Source: Congeria kusceri (lineage: Eukaryota; Mollusca; Bivalvia; Myida; Dreissenidae). From it: DNA of 64,000 nucleotides. The stretch covers positions 44,822,343-44,886,342 of the forward strand of contig CM051038.1 in assembly GCA_027627225.1 (NCBI GenBank), given 5' to 3'. Below are positions 20,757 through 31,171 of this stretch, piece by piece. A model generated the notes under the pieces. The model did not search any database. It was given only the letters and a program-made list of their open reading frames with translations, and had not been told where the DNA came from. The first letter of the stretch is position 1. Each line of letters starts with the position of its first letter. Position numbers and translations under genes: made by a program.

Positions 20757-23596
20757 ATCCCAATATATCTGACATATACTAATTAGATAATAGTTTCATC
20801 TATGAGTAATTATATTCTTTTTCTAATGATGTTTTCATTTGGGTCTAATTGTTAACCTTGACGTTTTAAGATAATGTAAAGTTTGTACATACTATTAAAA
20901 CAGCTATTTATGACTTGATTGTCAATCGTCAGGAGTAGTTCTTTTCCTGAATTGATTGTTCTTTTTGCCGATATAAATATATTAACATTATTCCATTTTT
21001 TGTCCTAATCCAAGTGTTTATCCCATTGTTTTTATTAACACAACGCACGACTGATCATTGTAAATGTATAAAAAAAAATGGATCGGTGAAGAACATATAT
21101 ATAGGTTAGATACCAGTAAATCATTGTGTATCCCTCCGTGGTCCATTTGAAAGTAGTGCCTATTACTAAAGAGTCCCTTTTCTCTTCTCGTATAAAAGCC
21201 ATTTAGCAATCTCAGGCACGTTTTTTTGTGGTTATTTAATATTTCTACCGGTGTCTACATTCAGGCGAGATGCATTTTCTAAGAAGTAACATGACATACC
21301 CGTTTTATTGCAATTTTTAGAAGATGAAAGATTCATCTTTAAATCGATACCATGCGTGCACAATCTGAAATAAAGGAAAGGCTAGAAAAGGTTTGGAAAG
21401 ATCGCAGTTTTATAATGGGACCATATGGGAATTGGAATTACTGGTATCACACCTTTATGAAAACCAGGGTCCGGCCCTTTAGGGTCCACTTTTATATAAA
21501 AACACCATGTACTTGTGTTTTTGTTTTATTAATTGTATTACTTTTCACGAGAAACAATGTAATTAATTTCATAACTAACATGTTTTCTACGATTTTTAAA
21601 ACGAAACCTGTTTTTTTTTCGGGTAAAAAAAAATGAAAAAAAAGTCCGGAAGCTCGCCTTTTGCATCTCATAGCACATCTAATCGTAGTTATACGCAAAA
21701 CATTGTAGGTTTTGTACATTATTGATGTCTACTGCATTAAAATAAGTCTAAATGAACTGGTAATTTGACTGGTGTATATGATTTAGGTACGAATTTTAGC
21801 TCCCGCTCCCCACACAATCCAAGTAAGGAAAACGCAAGCCAGATGGCGTATCATGTGTTATACTCAAATGCGTTTTTGAAGCATTTCTACTAAGCGGATC
21901 GACCTGACATTTTGCATGTGTGGTAAAAGAGTGTTTTTCACGAAAGCACGATCGCAAAATTTTGAGTTTTCTACATACGGACATACCTGTCGTGATACAT
22001 CGACTAACTCCGGAATGCTCTATATATTTTTTCTTAGAATCGCCTCTGACATCAGAGTGACGGACATGCGCGAAACACAGAAGTACGTGAACGTTCTGTT
22101 CATCGAGTGTGACGTCACAGTTGTCATCTAACGTCTATACTTGGAACTGATTACTATCCGTTTTGGGGTAATTGTGCATACACTGTAATATAGTCCGCGG
22201 AGAAATTAAATAATTTCCTAAATAATCACCTGTATATTTCTTAAAACTATTTTTAAACATGAAAACTATGTTCATATTAACTTGTAACAACGAACTGGTG
22301 TGTTTATACGTTTTCTTGCAATAAAATACTTCAACTTTCGCTTTCATGCTGTTTATGTGTATTATTGAAAAAAAAAACAGCGTAAGTTATTTTTAATTGA
22401 ACTTAAAAGATTGGTTAATTGAGTGTTTGAACCACGTTATGGCAAAACAAGACTGTATGTCGATTTTTTCAACGTGTCACGAGAAGAGTCTCATGTTTTA
22501 AGTTATGCCTTATGAAAATAGTGCTTATCCATCTTGCACAGCGCTAATGCATACATGTTAGTCGAGAAGCGACACCTGGTGGACACAATGGCGTGTGAAG
22601 CATTGTGTACACACTGATCGAAAGATGGCAATTTACAGTTTCAGGCAAATATTTGAAATGGCGGGTGAGGAATGCCTTTAGAAAAGGGATACTGTGCATC
22701 ATTTTAGCATCATCATGGCTATTTCCGAAGTTGTAAATATCAGATCTGAGTGCTTGAGTTTTACATTGCAAGATCAGTGGTTCGAAAATATGGTTGTTGA
22801 CACTCATGTGTTGAGCCACCTTGCACATAAAATTAGTGCACAAGGATTCCTAGCTCTGAATGCCATTTTAACAGGTTAATACACACATATGAATTTATTT
22901 GAAAATGCTTGACCCCCAGTTTGCTTAATTGCAAGTTAGTATCTTGTAGGTTACGCAGTTAGTCATGCAATGTTTTAGGCACTTGCATTCGCGGGATGGT
23001 AAATTGATGTTGAACATCACTGAATTGGTCGCGAAAACTGGTGAAAGTGGTTGATCATGCATGGTAATAATATAGTGGAACTGTGTGCATGATTATTTTC
23101 CCTATATTTTTCGGAAGACACAGCCACAGCTATAGTGAGTTGATGTTTTGTATGTTTTTATGTGTTGACATTATCAGTGTATAAAAGGTGACTCGAACCA
23201 GACCAGTCCGAAACCCAAGAAACTGTTTAGTGCCCCCAAAACTGAGCACGCGCAAGGTTTTATTGGAGATTAAACTACTTTCAAATTGATTCCTCATTAA
23301 CGTCAGACTTTCAAATCGGTTCCTTGCATACGTAGGAGATAACAGTAAACTGGATAAACGCGAATACTCCTCTAAAATAGTAAATAAACTGCACTACATT
23401 AAGTCATCAGGTCAGCTCGTTTGATGAAAATCCTTATTTTAAAAAGATGCTTATTAACTGTTTTAGGAACTATATTTTCGTCCTATTACCATCACGCATG
23501 TAGATAAACGCAAACACAATGCTAATAAAACCGTCTTTAGTACAGTTGTAGTAATGCATAATTTAAAAATAGTAACAAAAGTAAACAACTTTAAAT
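20757..23596. other. No gene seen
   Basis: About 2.8 kb of AT-rich sequence. Open frames at 21352-21636, 21916-22131 and 22544-22879 carry no recognisable domain and lack supporting splice or promoter signals. Confidence 0.45.
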
Positions 23597-24079
23597 AGTA
23601 ACAAGAGCAAAAGATGAGCAAAAGATGTTTACTTCGTAAGCGATCTCTTGTAACAAGAGCAAAAGATGTTTACTTCGTAAGCGATCTCTTGTAAAACAAT
23701 CTCTTCGTAAGCGATCTCTTGTAAAACAATCTCTTCGTAAGCGATCTCTTGTAACAAGAGCAAAAGATGTTTACTTCGTAAGCGAACTCTTGTAAAACAA
23801 TCTCTTCGTAAGCGATCTCTTTTAAAACAGTCTCTTCGTAAGCGATCTCTTGTAAAACAATTTCTTCGTAAGCGATCTCTTGTAAACAATCTCTTTATAA
23901 GCGATCTCTTGTAAAACAATCTCTTCGTAAGCGATCTCTTGTAAAACAATCTCTTCGTAAGCGATCTCTTGTAAAACAATATCTTCGTAAGCGATCTCTT
24001 GTAAAACAATCTCTTCGTAAGCGATCTCTTGTAACAAGAGCAAAAGATGTTTACTTCGTAAGCGATCTCTTGTAAAACA
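23597..24079. repeat. 28-bp minisatellite with a longer variant
   Basis: The unit TCTTCGTAAGCGATCTCTTG plus TAAAACAA occurs about 15 times. Three or four units carry an insert AACAAGAGCAAAAGATGTTT, regularly interspersed. The 151-residue open frame on the - strand is repeat-driven: 28 is not a multiple of three, so all frames cycle through the same few residues. Confidence 0.93.
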
Positions 24080-24362
24080 CGCATTGAAGTGGTTTAAACC
24101 GAAATTATACTGCTATCAAATTACTGTATTTTAATGTGGTGTCACTGAGTATTTTTGGCTTTGTGATAATTATAATCATTTAAATGCGCGGAGGAGGTTA
24201 TGGCAGAAATGAATAATGAATTGGTTAATTGTCATTTTAAGGACATTCAATTTGGGCACAAACTATCTCATTGTTTAAATTAACAATTTAATGATAAGGT
24301 AATTCTGATCTTGAATTAATTTTCCGTGAAGTGTTAAATTGGTATCAGTTTAAACAGATCTT
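24080..24362. other. No gene seen
   Basis: AT-rich flank between the minisatellite and the LINE tail. Confidence 0.5.
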
Positions 24363-24391
24363 GAACAGAACAGAACAGAACAGAACAGAAC
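24363..24391 (-). repeat. (TTCTG)n 3' tail of the LINE
   Basis: On the + strand, five GAACA units plus GAAC. On the element strand this directly follows AATAAAG. Simple-repeat tails replace polyA in several LINE clades. Confidence 0.9.
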
Positions 24392-24612
24392 TTTATTTAC
24401 ATCTCAGGCATACAAGTATGCAGTAAGAGGAACAATATACATTTCGTTATACAATAGTTGGAGGAACAAGTACTTCACGGTTAACAAACATATGTTTTGC
24501 AAGCGTACTTGAAAGATATATTTGCATTAAAGGGGGCACTTTCACAATTAAAAAACAGCATAAAGAAGTAAATATAAATGTATAAATAGTAAGACACAAA
24601 TAGTATAACACA

Positions 24613-27600
24613 TTATCTGACATTTTTTAACAAAGTAATTGCAAATTTACTTAGTTTATGAAGTGTATCGTACTTTTCTAAAGACATTATGTACTTAAAT
24701 TTATTGTCTCTGCAAATATGTCTCGAGATTTCACTGATTTCATGTCTGTTTGTAGTAAAATGGGTGCATTTTAATAGATAATGTTCTTCATTGCCAATGT
24801 AATTTTCATTACAAAAAGTACAAAGTCTGTTTCTTTCTTGTGTGCCATTCCATCTACCAATTTCTATTGGAAAGTGGTGGTTAGCTGTGCGGAGCTTAAA
24901 AATAGGTAAATACTTAGACTTAGGTAGTATTTTAAGGTAATTCTCAAATTCGAGTGTGGTTTTAAACGAGTAATAAAATCTGCCTTTATTAGATTGGTTC
25001 ATTTCCGCATGCCACTGCTGAATGTTTTGGTCAATTAGCACACGCTTAACTTGTTGGGGCAGAGATTTTATGTGCGGCGTAGTTTGTTCTTGCCATACAT
25101 TTGATTTACCTGTAATATTTAATATTTGTTTAATTTTAGAGATCCATTTAAAGTCATGTGAATTATTATTGGCAATTATATTATACATTTTCTTAGAATA
25201 TTTATTGTCTTTACTTAACAACGTTCTACTCCAGAAGCGTATCATTTTGCTGTAAATATGAACAGAGAGAGGATATCTCCCGAGTTCACCATAAAGCATG
25301 TATGATGGAGTATTTTTACGTGACATAGTAATTTTTCGGAGAAATTCTCGATGTACGCGTTCTATTATGTCTAAGTTTTCATAACCCCATATTTCGCAGC
25401 CGTATGTTAGTATTGGTACAATAGTGTGATCAAACAATTTTAATGTTAAATCTAATGGCAGATCTGAATTATTTGCCCGAACATAAAGTAAATTCATTGC
25501 CTTTTTTGCTTGTTCAACGTTGGTTTTACGCGCGCTTAGAAATGAACCGCTATTTGAAAATATGACGCCAAGGTATTTGTTTTGTTTAACAATTTCTATT
25601 TCATTTCTGCCAATGTAGAATTTAAAACGCGCGATGTTTCTTGCTCCAAATATTAGTATTTTCGTTTTATTAACGTTAATGTTGAGTCGCCATTGTGTGC
25701 AGTATTCATCAAATACATTTAAGCAATTTTGAAAGTCTGTTTCATCGTCTGATAAAATTATAGTATCATCGGCGTATAACAGAATTAGAAGCTTCAGCCA
25801 ATTATTTGCACTTAATGGATCATGTATGTCAACACCTTTACCGCCGCGTATTTGGATGTGGCTCTCAAGGTCATTTAAAAATATTGAAAATAGGATCGGC
25901 GATAAATTTTCGCCTTGGCGAACACCATTTTCGCAAGGGAAGAATGGGGATGAGTTATGGTCTTGGAAAACACACGATTTGATATTCTGGTACATATTGT
26001 AAATGACATTAAATACTTTTCCAGTTACAGAACGTGATAAAAGCTTAAACCAGAGGCCGTTTCTCCAGACTTTATCAAAGGCCTGGGAAAAATCTATATA
26101 GGCACAGTACAGTTTCTTTTTATTGATGCGCAGGATTTCAATAAGAGATTGTAATACAAAGATATGGTCCATACAGGAATAATTTTTCCTAAAGCCTGCT
26201 TGATTTTCATTCAGAATGTCATTAACTTCTAAGAAATTATTTAACCTGTCATTTAAAATCGAAGAGAAAAGTTTTCCAAAGCAACTTAATAATGTTATAG
26301 GTCTATAATTATTAGGATCACTGCTGTTGCCTTTGTTTTTGTAAATAGCGTAAATTGTGCCTTCAAGCCAAACATTAGGCATGTGACCAGTATCAAGTAT
26401 CATATTAAATAATTTTACGTAGATCGGTGTAAACATTTCTTGAGTACATTTTATATATTCGTTTAATATGTTATCACTTGGCCCTGCTGCTTTATAATTC
26501 TTCAGCCGTTTAATATTCGATAAAATTTCCGTTTCGGTGATAGGCTTATTTAGTTCGTGTGTGTCGCAGTGAGCGTGTTCATTTAATAGGTTCGTTAAAT
26601 ATGCTTCATTATTTTCATACGGGCTATCATCGCGGTTAATGTTTTTAAAATGAGTATATAAAGAGTCCAGGCTCGGTGTTTTCTTTGAATTTTTGGCACC
26701 TATTCTATGTATATATTTCCAATACTCTTTGGGACTATTAGAATGCATAGTACGTAATTGTTGTGCATTTTTAAATTTATATTGGTTATTGTAAAAATTC
26801 ATAGTTCTTTTGTATTTCTTACTCGCATTTTGTAAAAGAGTTTTATTTGAAGGCGAGCGATCGTATTTATAACGGTTTTTGGCTTCATAATAGTATTTTT
26901 GCGCGTTTTTACATTTATTACCGAACCATGGCCTTTTAAATACATGATTATTTGTTGCACGTTTCGTATACGTTTTGGCAGCAGTATTATTCAATAGTTC
27001 GGAAATTGTGTTAGTTATTTCATCAATTGATGATGGCGTGCATGGAGAAGTATCGCACAAATATTTAATATTATTAATGTGATCTTGATTTATATTATTA
27101 ATAAAATTGCTTGATAACTTTGGGTTCCATTTTATACTCGTGCGAACTGTTTTAGCTTTTTGTTCGGGTGGTAATGTTACTTTAAGCTTATTCAATATAG
27201 AGAATTTAACTATTGCGTGCCCATCTGAAAACAGCGCATCCGTCTCAATTATCTCGAACGCGGTTATAAACGCAAAACACTCCGCAGTGGCTATAACATA
27301 ATCAATAACCGAGCTATTTCGGAAAGTAAATTGACCAATGTGTGCATCCGTGTTCATTCGGCCGTTTAAAATAAACAGGTTATTGTTACGGCAAATATCG
27401 ATAAATGCTAATCCGTTACTATTAGTTTTTGTATCCATAGAAGTCCTGGACAGGGGTACATTGCATTTTTCGACAACGGTGTATTTGTTAAGTGTACTTA
27501 GTGTATCGGTACCGATACCCTGTACATCTGCAAAGAAATCATCAATGCGTATAAAATCTGTTAGTGTCGCTGTTCTTGCATTAATATCGCCTATAAGTAT

Positions 27601-28074
27601 TGTATGTTTAAACTCATTACACATTATGCTTATTTCATGATCTAATTGGAGAAAATCGTCTTCGTTTAAAAATTTAGATTTTTCTGGTGGTACATAAAGC
27701 ACACCTAACATAATATCTTCGTCAGTGTTTGTTAAAATTTTGGAAATCTTAAGCCATAGGACATATTCACTGTTGGAAATTTGACTTTGTGTCTTATGTA
27801 CAATATCATTTTTAATAAAAATGCCTATGCCACCAGATTTTCTCAAACAAGCTTGATTTCTATGTTTGGCAATAAATGTATAATTTTGGACATTTACAAT
27901 ATCGCTTTTATCCAGGTGTGTCTCTGTAATACAAATGATATCATAACTGTTTATAAAGTCAGTGAACTGTGGAAAATTTAGTCTGTGTTTAAGGCCCCTA
28001 ACATTCAGAGAGGCGATTTTAAGTTCAGTATCACTATCTGCTGCAGTGTCCGGAAGAGCGTCCCCCTCGCTTGC
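24613..28074 (-). CDS. LINE ORF2: apurinic endonuclease, reverse transcriptase, Cys/His knuckle
   Basis: An open frame of 1153 codons on the - strand from the codon after a TAG at 28075-28077. No ATG occurs in the first 76 codons or for a further 45, so translation probably starts upstream. The endonuclease begins LKIASLNVRGL, then ITETHLD, GDINAR, SVIDYV and SDGHAI. The reverse transcriptase has KAAGPSDNILNEY, NNYRPITLLSCFGKL, YIDFSQAFDKVW (first catalytic Asp, near 26080), NGVRQGENLSPILF and LLYADDTIIL (catalytic pair, near 25775), followed by NKYLGVIF. Near the C terminus CTFCNENY plus HYLLKC forms a Cys-Cys-His-Cys knuckle (about 24790-24820). All core motifs are intact. The layout fits the Jockey/CR1/L2-like LINEs; I cannot fix the clade. 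It would copy itself by target-primed reverse transcription. Confidence 0.93.
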   Translation of the reverse strand, partial: ASEGDALPDTAADSDTELKIASLNVRGLKHRLNFPQFTDFINSYDIICITETHLDKSDIVNVQNYTFIAKHRNQACLRKSGGIGIFIKNDIVHKTQSQISNSEYVLWLKISKILTNTDEDIMLGVLYVPPEKSKFLNEDDFLQLDHEISIMCNEFKHTILIGDINARTATLTDFIRIDDFFADVQGIGTDTLSTLNKYTVVEKCNVPLSRTSMDTKTNSNGLAFIDICRNNNLFILNGRMNTDAHIGQFTFRNSSVIDYVIATAECFAFITAFEIIETDALFSDGHAIVKFSILNKLKVTLPPEQKAKTVRTSIKWNPKLSSNFINNINQDHINNIKYLCDTSPCTPSSIDEITNTISELLNNTAAKTYTKRATNNHVFKRPWFGNKCKNAQKYYYEAKNRYKYDRSPSNKTLLQNASKKYKRTMNFYNNQYKFKNAQQLRTMHSNSPKEYWKYIHRIGAKNSKKTPSLDSLYTHFKNINRDDSPYENNEAYLTNLLNEHAHCDTHELNKPITETEILSNIKRLKNYKAAGPSDNILNEYIKCTQEMFTPIYVKLFNMILDTGHMPNVWLEGTIYAIYKNKGNSSDPNNYRPITLLSCFGKLFSSILNDRLNNFLEVNDILNENQAGFRKNYSCMDHIFVLQSLIEILRINKKKLYCAYIDFSQAFDKVWRNGLWFKLLSRSVTGKVFNVIYNMYQNIKSCVFQDHNSSPFFPCENGVRQGENLSPILFSIFLNDLESHIQIRGGKGVDIHDPLSANNWLKLLILLYADDTIILSDDETDFQNCLNVFDEYCTQWRLNINVNKTKILIFGARNIARFKFYIGRNEIEIVKQNKYLGVIFSNSGSFLSARKTNVEQAKKAMNLLYVRANNSDLPLDLTLKLFDHTIVPILTYGCEIWGYENLDIIERVHREFLRKITMSRKNTPSYMLYGELGRYPLSVHIYSKMIRFWSRTLLSKDNKYSKKMYNIIANNNSHDFKWISKIKQILNITGKSNVWQEQTTPHIKSLPQQVKRVLIDQNIQQWHAEMNQSNKGRFYYSFKTTLEFENYLKILPKSKYLPIFKLRTANHHFPIEIGRWNGTQERNRLCTFCNENYIGNEEHYLLKCTHFTTNRHEISEISRHICRDNKFKYIMSLEKYDTLHKLSKFAITLLKNVR

Positions 28075-28506
28075 CTACTTGGTCGTGTGCTGACTGCCCG
28101 CCGCGTTAGAGTCGCGCTGGTCCCATGGTCTGTTGAACTGGCTAAGTCCCTGCGTAGGTGACTGACCGGATGTGTTAATGCGGGTCCGGTTTTCTGGAGA
28201 CGGTGCATAGGCCCGGCGTCCTGCTGGACCCCGAGACCGACTGTGTGATCTACCTCTTCGGTGTCGGCACGGGCTCAGGCTATTCCGGCGAGCTGACTCG
28301 GTAGCTGATCTAGGGGACATCTCCCTCGATACGCCTTTGGTAGCTCTTGTGCTCTTAACAAAATAGTCAGTTAAATGTTTGTTTTGCGAAATTATGTGTA
28401 TTTTCACGCGTTTATCTTTGTTTACGTGTAAAACAAAAACGCGAAAACCAAAATTCGAAACAGCATATACTAATAGCAGTGCTATGAGGTTAATATTTAT
28501 TCTCAT
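28075..28506 (-). CDS. LINE 5' coding stretch, in frame with ORF2 across a TAG
   Basis: A 143-codon frame starting at ATG and ending at the TAG 28075-28077, in exactly the same frame as the endonuclease-reverse transcriptase that follows. The first 50 residues are hydrophobic and basic. The rest is Ser/Arg-rich and low in complexity (for example RHRRGRSHSRSRG), as in linker or nucleic-acid-binding regions. An in-frame TAA lies just upstream of the ATG. I recognise no ORF1 domain (no RRM, coiled coil or CCHC finger), so this may be the truncated end of a longer ORF1. The TAG could be a CAG-to-TAG mutation or a site of readthrough. Confidence 0.55.
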   Translation of the reverse strand: MRININLIALLLVYAVSNFGFRVFVLHVNKDKRVKIHIISQNKHLTDYFVKSTRATKGVSREMSPRSATESARRNSLSPCRHRRGRSHSRSRGPAGRRAYAPSPENRTRINTSGQSPTQGLSQFNRPWDQRDSNAAGSQHTTK

Positions 28507-28524
28507 TTGCCATTATATACTGGC

Positions 28525-28750
28525 CTCCTATTCACAAAAATCCTCGGGATAAACTTAAGTAAATTTCGTAAAATCGTGACATTCCTTAATTATCTGGCTT
28601 ACAAAAATGTTTGACGTAGTAAATATTGCTTAGATGTTTATATAATTAACCTTTTGTAAACAGAAATTATTGGATTTCACATAGAAAAATTGATATGAAA
28701 TTGTCACTTAAGTACAACTTAAGTAACGAATTTCCTTATAGGAGCTCTGA
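28525..28750. mobile_element. MITE-like element, TATTCACAAA family, copy 1
   Basis: Shares CAGAAATTATTGGATTT and CAACTTAAGT with 57785-58045, and its edge TATTCACAAA with the copies at 28754 and 58233. Its right part ends near GGAGCTCTGAGG. Confidence 0.6.
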
Positions 28751-28753
28751 GGT

Positions 28754-29009
28754 GGTATTCACAAAGCAGCTTAAGTTAAAATTTATTCTTATCCTTAAAT
28801 CCGGAAATTTCCTCAACTGTATCATGCTATATAGAAACAGTCAAGCACAAAGTTACATTTTAAAATAACACCAGTAGTACACTGTAATTTTAGAAATATC
28901 AACAACATATGTCTATGTTTATTTAGTAAAGAATTAAAATATATTCAAATTGTTCACTTAAGTTAAAATATTTGAGAACTTACTTAAGATGCTTTGTGAA
29001 TACAACCCC
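28754..29009. mobile_element. MITE-like element, TATTCACAAA family, copy 2
   Basis: Inverted ends: GGTATTCACAAAGCAGCTTA on the left, AAGATGCTTTGTGAATAC on the right. AT-rich, non-coding interior. Confidence 0.75.
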
Positions 29010-29013
29010 TGTG

Positions 29014-29071
29014 AATTCCGGTCCAGGTTAATTCCGGTCCAGGTTAATTCCGGTCCAGGTTAATTCCGGGT
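29014..29071. repeat. 16-bp tandem repeat (AATTCCGGTCCAGGTT), 3.6 copies
   Basis: Three exact units plus a partial unit, directly between the MITE and the long 42-bp array. Confidence 0.93.
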
Positions 29072-29115
29072 CATGTTTGAGGTTCAGTGCGCATTAAAAC
29101 CGGATTTAAAAAATA

Positions 29116-30263
29116 CACTTCCCTTGCATTGCTATATGAGATCAAGTTAAAAAAAACAAACACTTGCCTTGCATTGCTATATGAGATCAATTAAAAAACA
29201 ACAACACTTGCCTTGCATTGCTGTATGAGATCAAATAAAAAAACAACACTTGCCTTGCATTGCTATATGAGATCAATTTAAAAAAAACAACACTTGCCTT
29301 GCATTGCTATATGAGATCAATTTAAAACAACAACACTTGCCTTGCATTGCTGTATGAGATCAAATAAAAAAACAACACTTGCCTTGCATTGCTATATGAG
29401 ATCAATTTAAAAAACACACACTTGCCTTGCATTGCTATATGAGATCAATTAAAAAAAACACACACTTGCCTTGCATTGCTATATGAGATCAATTTAAAAA
29501 ACAAAACTTGCCTTGCATTGCTATATGAGATCAATTAAAAAAACACACATTTGCCTTGCATTGCTATATGAGATCAATTAAAAAAAACACACTTGCCTTG
29601 CATTGCTATATGAGATCAATTTAAAAAAAAACACTTGCCTTGCATTGCTATATGAGATCAATTTAAAAAAACAACACTTGCCTTGCATTGCTTTATGAGA
29701 TCAATTTGAAAAAAAAAACACACTTGCATTGCATTGCTATATGAGATCAATTTAAAAAAATAACACACTTGTCTTGCATTGCTATATGAGATCATATTTT
29801 TAAAAACATACTTGTCTTGCATTGCTGTATGAGATCATTTTTTATAAAAACACACTTGCCTTGCATTGCTATATGAGATCAATTTAAAAAACACACACTT
29901 GCCTTGCATTGCTACATGAGATCAATTAAAAAAACACACACTTGCCCTGCATTGCTATATGAGATTAATTTAAAAAAAACACACTTGTCTTGCTTTGCTA
30001 TATGAGATCAATTTAAAAAAACACACACTTGCCTTGCATTGCTATATGAGATCAATTTAAAAAAAACACTTGCCTTGCATTGCTATATGAGATCAATTAA
30101 AAAAAACCACTTGCCTTGCATTGCTATATGAGATCAATTTAAAAAAAACACTTGCCTTGCATGGCTATATGAGATCAATTAAAAAAAGACACACTTGTCT
30201 TGCATTGCTATATGAGATCAATTAAAAACAACAACACTTGTCTTGCATTGCTATATGAGATCA
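29116..30263. repeat. Minisatellite of about 42 bp, 27 copies
   Basis: The conserved core CTTGCCTTGCATTGCTATAT plus GAGATCAA occurs 27 times, separated by variable A-rich spacers (TTTAAAAAAACACA). Unit length varies between about 37 and 45 because of the A runs, while the core hardly varies. No coding potential. Confidence 0.95.
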
Positions 30264-30286
30264 AATTTCGCAAACATTGCACCTTT

Positions 30287-30737
30287 CAAGGGACTTGTTA
30301 ACAGATTTGTCGTAGTTTTGAAAAATGTCATTAAATGTCTTAACTACAAAACCTACATCATCTGGAATAATATAAAACAAATATTATATAAAGAAAAAAA
30401 CATTTGCCTTCGCCGGGATTCGAACCCGGGATATTTAAGATCAAAAATCTTATGCGCTAATCACTCGGCCATTCGGACTTATACATTTCGTTGTGTATTC
30501 TAACGCTTTGTAAGTGATACAGTGTTTTCCGAAATACCGATGAAAAGCGTTACAAACGCTTTATAATTTTATCCATTTCGATTGATGATTATCCATAAAC
30601 GAAACAATATTTCCAATATAGCCTTTAGTCATTAGTTTTATTTCGATCGTTTGTATATAATGAATACTTTTTTTTGGAATCTATGACAACATTTTTGAAA
30701 ATTGTCAATTAGCCAATCTGTGAACAGGTCCCTTTAA
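30287..30737 (+). mobile_element. TIR element, copy 2, with a tRNA-like core
   Basis: Left end AAGGGACTTGTTAACAG, right end CTGTGAACAGGTCCCTTTAA. The interior matches the - strand of 12185-12540 on both sides of a tRNA-like segment (30406-30478) that is mostly absent from that copy. Confidence 0.75.
30406..30478 (-). other. tRNA-like sequence (not a functional tRNA)
   Basis: On the - strand: a D-arm-like GGCCGAGTGATTAGCGC, a perfect 5-bp anticodon stem (TAAGA/TCTTA) with a loop that would place TTT as anticodon, and a perfect T stem CCGGG-TTCGAAT-CCCGG. The acceptor ends do not pair (GTCCGAA against CGAAGGC). It sits inside a TIR element, so it is a domesticated or captured pol III promoter rather than a tRNA gene. 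Confidence 0.6.
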
Positions 30738-30790
30738 ATATCAATACTTACAATAAAACACGAAACGAATAGCTGTATTTGATGTATTAA
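30736..30790. repeat. Isolated copy of the 53-bp unit
   Basis: Same core as the array at 31172-31701 (CACGAAACGAATAGCTGTAT), about 380 bases upstream of it, separated by a hairpin. Confidence 0.85.
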
Positions 30791-30804
30791 AATAGAGGAT
30801 ATTT

Positions 30805-30927
30805 GTTTGTTTTCTGCGTGATAACGCTGGATATCATCACCGGAAAGGTGCGCTTGCGCGAGTGAAAATATGTAGATTGTCTCCCTTTTCGGTGATGATA
30901 TCACGCGTTATCACACCGAAAACAAAC
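30805..30927. repeat. Long inverted repeat (about 40-bp arms)
   Basis: The left arm (GTTTGTTTTCTGCGTGATAA, then ATATCATCACCGG) is mirrored by ATCACGCGTTATCACACCGA and AAACAAAC on the right. The loop is about 40 bases. It could be a small foldback element inserted in the 53-bp repeat region. Confidence 0.85.
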
Positions 30928-31171
30928 ACATTTTCTTTTTATTTAATGCTTTATTAACATTTGTTTCACATTTTATTGAAAAATATCACGGGAATCATAA
31001 CGTCATGACGTCAAAATAATGACGTCATTTCACAGTTTTGAGCCCGGCATCGATGACGGTCCGTTTCATTTACCGTATTAAATCGAGACCCCAAAAAGTA
31101 GTCCCTCACTGTGAGTGATATAGGGATATATCTCACTGATATTTTTCTATATTTCGCTACTAAGCATTAAA

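Larger units (their letters stand above)
24363..28524 (-). mobile_element. Non-LTR retrotransposon (LINE), nearly intact, 5'-truncated
   Basis: Covers a 5' coding stretch, the endonuclease-reverse transcriptase frame, a 240-base 3' UTR with AATAAAG, and a tail of five to six TTCTG units. The 5' limit is set by a MITE-like sequence beginning near 28525. No target-site duplication was found. The tail matches the LINE at 33711-38922, so both probably use the same 3' recognition. Confidence 0.85.

Noticed and set aside
21352..21636. 94-codon open frame (starts MRAQSEIKERLEKVWKD)
   Set aside because: No homologous motif, AT-driven second half, no promoter or splice support.
23629..24084. 151-codon open frame with KRSLTKRLF repeats
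   Set aside because: Follows the 28-bp minisatellite; the reading cycles through three frames of the same DNA.
29116..30263. Regularly spaced conserved cores resembling a CRISPR array
   Set aside because: Spacers are variable A-rich filler, not unique sequence, and the context is eukaryotic.
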